Source of the DNA: Ruegeria sp. THAF33
Lineage (GTDB): Bacteria > Pseudomonadota > Alphaproteobacteria > Rhodobacterales > Rhodobacteraceae
Reading direction: 5' to 3'
NCBI RefSeq assembly: GCF_009363615.1
Contig: NZ_CP045385.1
Location: 248,001 to 312,000 of the forward strand
Length of the DNA: 64,000 nt
The translations under genes were made by a program, and so were the position numbers. The notes under the pieces were generated by a model. That model made no database searches and was not told where the DNA came from. It saw nothing but the letters and a program-made list of their open reading frames with translations. Positions 62,264 through 64,000 of the stretch are shown here, in pieces; position 1 is the first letter of the stretch, and each line of letters opens with the position of its first letter.

Positions 62264-63244
62264 ATGATCATCCCTCATTCCGGCTGGACCCGAAAGTCTG
62301 CGCAAGCTGTTCATGACCTCCCGTTGATGGACCTTCTGTTCCGGGCACAGACCGTGCACCGCGAGAACTTTGATCCGAACAAGATCCAGACCTCTAAGCT
62401 GCTGTCGATCAAAACCGGCGGGTGCGCCGAGGATTGCGCCTATTGCTCGCAATCGGCCCGCAACGGATCCACCCTGCCTGCATCGAAGCTGATCGAGGTT
62501 CAGCGTGTACTGGCCGAGGCCAAAAAGGCCCGCGACGGTGGCGCGACCCGGTTCTGCATGGGGGCCGCCTGGCGCGAGCCCAAGCCGCGCGATATGCCTG
62601 CCCTGATTGCCATGGTGGAAGGCGTCAAGGCGATGGGCATGGAAACCTGCATGACGCTGGGCATGCTGGATGACACCCAGGTGGTTCAACTGCGCGATGC
62701 CGGGTTGGACTATTACAACCACAATATCGACACGTCCGAACGCTATTATTCCGAAGTGATCACCACCCGTACTTTCGCGGACCGGATCGACACGATGAAC
62801 CGGGTGCAGGAAGCCGGAATCAAGGTCTGCTCGGGTGGTATTCTGGGGATGGGTGAACACACTGGTGACCGTATCGATATGTTGCTGACTTTGGCCAACA
62901 TGACCCCGCCGCCAGATTCGGTGCCGATCAACATGCTGATGCCACAGGCTGATACCCCGCTGGCTGATGCGGAACCTGTTGATCCAATCGACTTTGTGCG
63001 GATCATCGCAACCGCTCGCATCCTGATGCCTAAAGCCTATGTTCGGTTGTCCGCCGGGCGCAGCGACATGAGCGACGAGATGCAGGCGATGTGCTTCTTC
63101 GCCGGAGCAAATTCCATCTTTGTCGGTGAAACTCTTTTGACGGCGGAAAACCCCGAAGAAGACACCGACTCGATCCTGTTTGCAAAACTTGGCCTTCAGG
63201 CCGAAACGGCTGAAGACCATAAGCGCACGGAAGCCGCCGAATGA
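62264..63244 (+). CDS. bioB: Biotin synthase
   Basis: The 326-residue radical-SAM enzyme has the CxxxCxxC motif [11 protein letters not shown] (~54-64), [12 protein letters not shown], and [30 protein letters not shown] follows, with Arg in VRLSAGR for the auxiliary cluster. It inserts sulfur into dethiobiotin. BioR-like boxes upstream suggest repression when biotin is ample. It overlaps bioF by 4 bases (ATGA). Confidence 0.97.
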   Translation: MIIPHSGWTRKSAQAVHDLPLMDLLFRAQTVHRENFDPNKIQTSKLLSIKTGGCAEDCAYCSQSARNGSTLPASKLIEVQRVLAEAKKARDGGATRFCMGAAWREPKPRDMPALIAMVEGVKAMGMETCMTLGMLDDTQVVQLRDAGLDYYNHNIDTSERYYSEVITTRTFADRIDTMNRVQEAGIKVCSGGILGMGEHTGDRIDMLLTLANMTPPPDSVPINMLMPQADTPLADAEPVDPIDFVRIIATARILMPKAYVRLSAGRSDMSDEMQAMCFFAGANSIFVGETLLTAENPEEDTDSILFAKLGLQAETAEDHKRTEAAE

Positions 63245-64000
63245 AAGCAGTCGAACGACTGGAATCCATGCTGGGTGCGCTGGAAGCCAGGCACCGCCGC
63301 CGGGTTTTGATCCCGGCGCGCGGGCTGGATTTTGCGTCCAACGACTATTTGGGCTTGGCCGGGTCAAGCCTGTTGCAAGAGGCCGCACAGGCGGCGCTGG
63401 CCCGCGGCGTGCCCGTAGGCTCGGGCGGCTCGCGGCTGCTGCGGGGAAATCACCCAGAGCATGAGGCGCTGGAACACGAAGCAGCTGCGTTCTTTGGGGC
63501 CGAGGCCGCATTGTTCATGGGGGGAGGGTTTCAGGCCAATCAGGCAATCTTTTCCACCCTTCCGGCTGCCGAGGATCTGGTTTTGTATGACGAACTGGTT
63601 CACGCCAGCGCCCATGAGGGGATGCGCACCAGCCGAGCGGACCTGCGCGCTTTTCGTCACAACGACGTCGCGGATGCGCGCAACGTTCTGACCGAATGGC
63701 GATCCGCTGGTGGGTCGGGTCAGGTGTGGGTCGCCGTTGAAAGCGTCTATTCCATGGAGGGCGATCTGGCTCCGCTGGAAGATTTGTCATGTTTGGCGCG
63801 TGAAGCCCAAGCTGTTCTGATCGTGGATGAGGCGCACGCCACCGGCGTTTTCGGGGCAAATGGCAAAGGTTTGGCGCATGATCTGAACGCTGACCTTCTG
63901 ACCCTGCACACCTGCGGCAAGGGGCTTGGAGTTTCCGGCGGGCTGATCTGTGGCCCGCGGGCGATGATCGATACCCTGATCAACCGCGCACGGCCCTTTA
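63241..64000 (+). CDS. bioF: 8-amino-7-oxononanoate synthase, 5' part (runs off window)
   Basis: The open frame starts at ATG 63241, overlapping the bioB stop, and is still open at the window end after 253 codons of an expected ~380-390. It has [39 protein letters not shown] [13 protein letters not shown] (Asp196, His199) and the PLP lysine at Lys227 in [12 protein letters not shown]. It joins pimeloyl-ACP/CoA and alanine. The segment TCGKGLG is slightly unlike the common TFGKALG. Confidence 0.93.
   Translation, partial: MKAVERLESMLGALEARHRRRVLIPARGLDFASNDYLGLAGSSLLQEAAQAALARGVPVGSGGSRLLRGNHPEHEALEHEAAAFFGAEAALFMGGGFQANQAIFSTLPAAEDLVLYDELVHASAHEGMRTSRADLRAFRHNDVADARNVLTEWRSAGGSGQVWVAVESVYSMEGDLAPLEDLSCLAREAQAVLIVDEAHATGVFGANGKGLAHDLNADLLTLHTCGKGLGVSGGLICGPRAMIDTLINRARPF

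Noticed and set aside
1..64000. CRISPR arrays, rRNA genes, prophage or integrase genes
   Set aside because: No regular spaced repeats, rRNA signature or intact integrase/phage gene was seen in reading the window.

Overview
The window looks like a chromosomal segment of an alphaproteobacterium of the Rhodobacteraceae, roseobacter (Ruegeria-like) type. This rests on gene content and layout: a six-gene Na+-NQR operon with apbE and nqrM nearby, an accD-folC pair, the five-step hut cluster with hutF, nadABC directly followed by bioBF under BioR-type boxes, a choline-sulfatase-like enzyme and a BKACE enzyme. GC is high and many genes overlap by 1-8 bases. No taxonomy search was possible, so this is inference.

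Region by region: (1) 1-3 kb holds the end of a Gfo/Idh/MocA oxidoreductase, a secreted protein of unknown function, and a wrecked IS3-family element. (2) 3.0-11.8 kb is an accessory catabolic cluster. A GlxA/CdhR-type AraC regulator is followed by a tightly coupled run of Rieske oxygenase, BetC-like sulfatase, SDR, a possible 55-aa ORF, BKACE, aldehyde dehydrogenase, a second SDR and an L-carnitine-dehydrogenase-like enzyme. The set points to breakdown of a carnitine- or choline-related, possibly sulfated, quaternary ammonium compound, but the exact substrate is open. This is the best candidate here for an undescribed pathway. (3) 11.8-13.9 kb has gene debris, tRNA-Pro(CGG) and an RlmL-like rRNA methyltransferase. 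(4) 14.2-24.3 kb has nqrABCDEF, then a nucleotide-sugar epimerase, a metallophosphatase, a CBS-pair protein and a small membrane protein, then apbE and nqrM, which flavinylate and mature the NQR complex. (5) 24.3-33 kb has a second sulfatase-superfamily enzyme, gpmI, an EnvC-like factor, ctpA, a DHA2 MFS pump and two small uncharacterised genes.

(6) 33.2-37.2 kb encodes a 1035-aa ABC-exporter-like protein whose ATPase motifs are degraded. It has a long insertion and a C-terminal cyclic-nucleotide-binding-like domain, and it overlaps a CPBP (CAAX) intramembrane protease gene. This is a second candidate for an unusual system. (7) 37-49 kb is mostly housekeeping or metabolic: accD, folC, zapE, an MFS transporter, an mtnA plus aldolase/SDR-fusion pair (possible 5-deoxypentose or methylthioribose salvage), fghA-sthA-yaiI, an AEC transporter, and a TetR regulator with a perfect palindromic operator. 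(8) 50.0-51.0 kb is a scar of back-to-back gene remnants (CHRD/HlyD and LysR). (9) 51.1-58.5 kb is the histidine-utilisation cluster hutC, hutF | hutIHGU. It converts histidine to glutamate plus formate through formylglutamate. (10) 58.7-64 kb holds nadABC (de novo NAD synthesis) and bioB-bioF (biotin synthesis); bioF runs off the end of the window.
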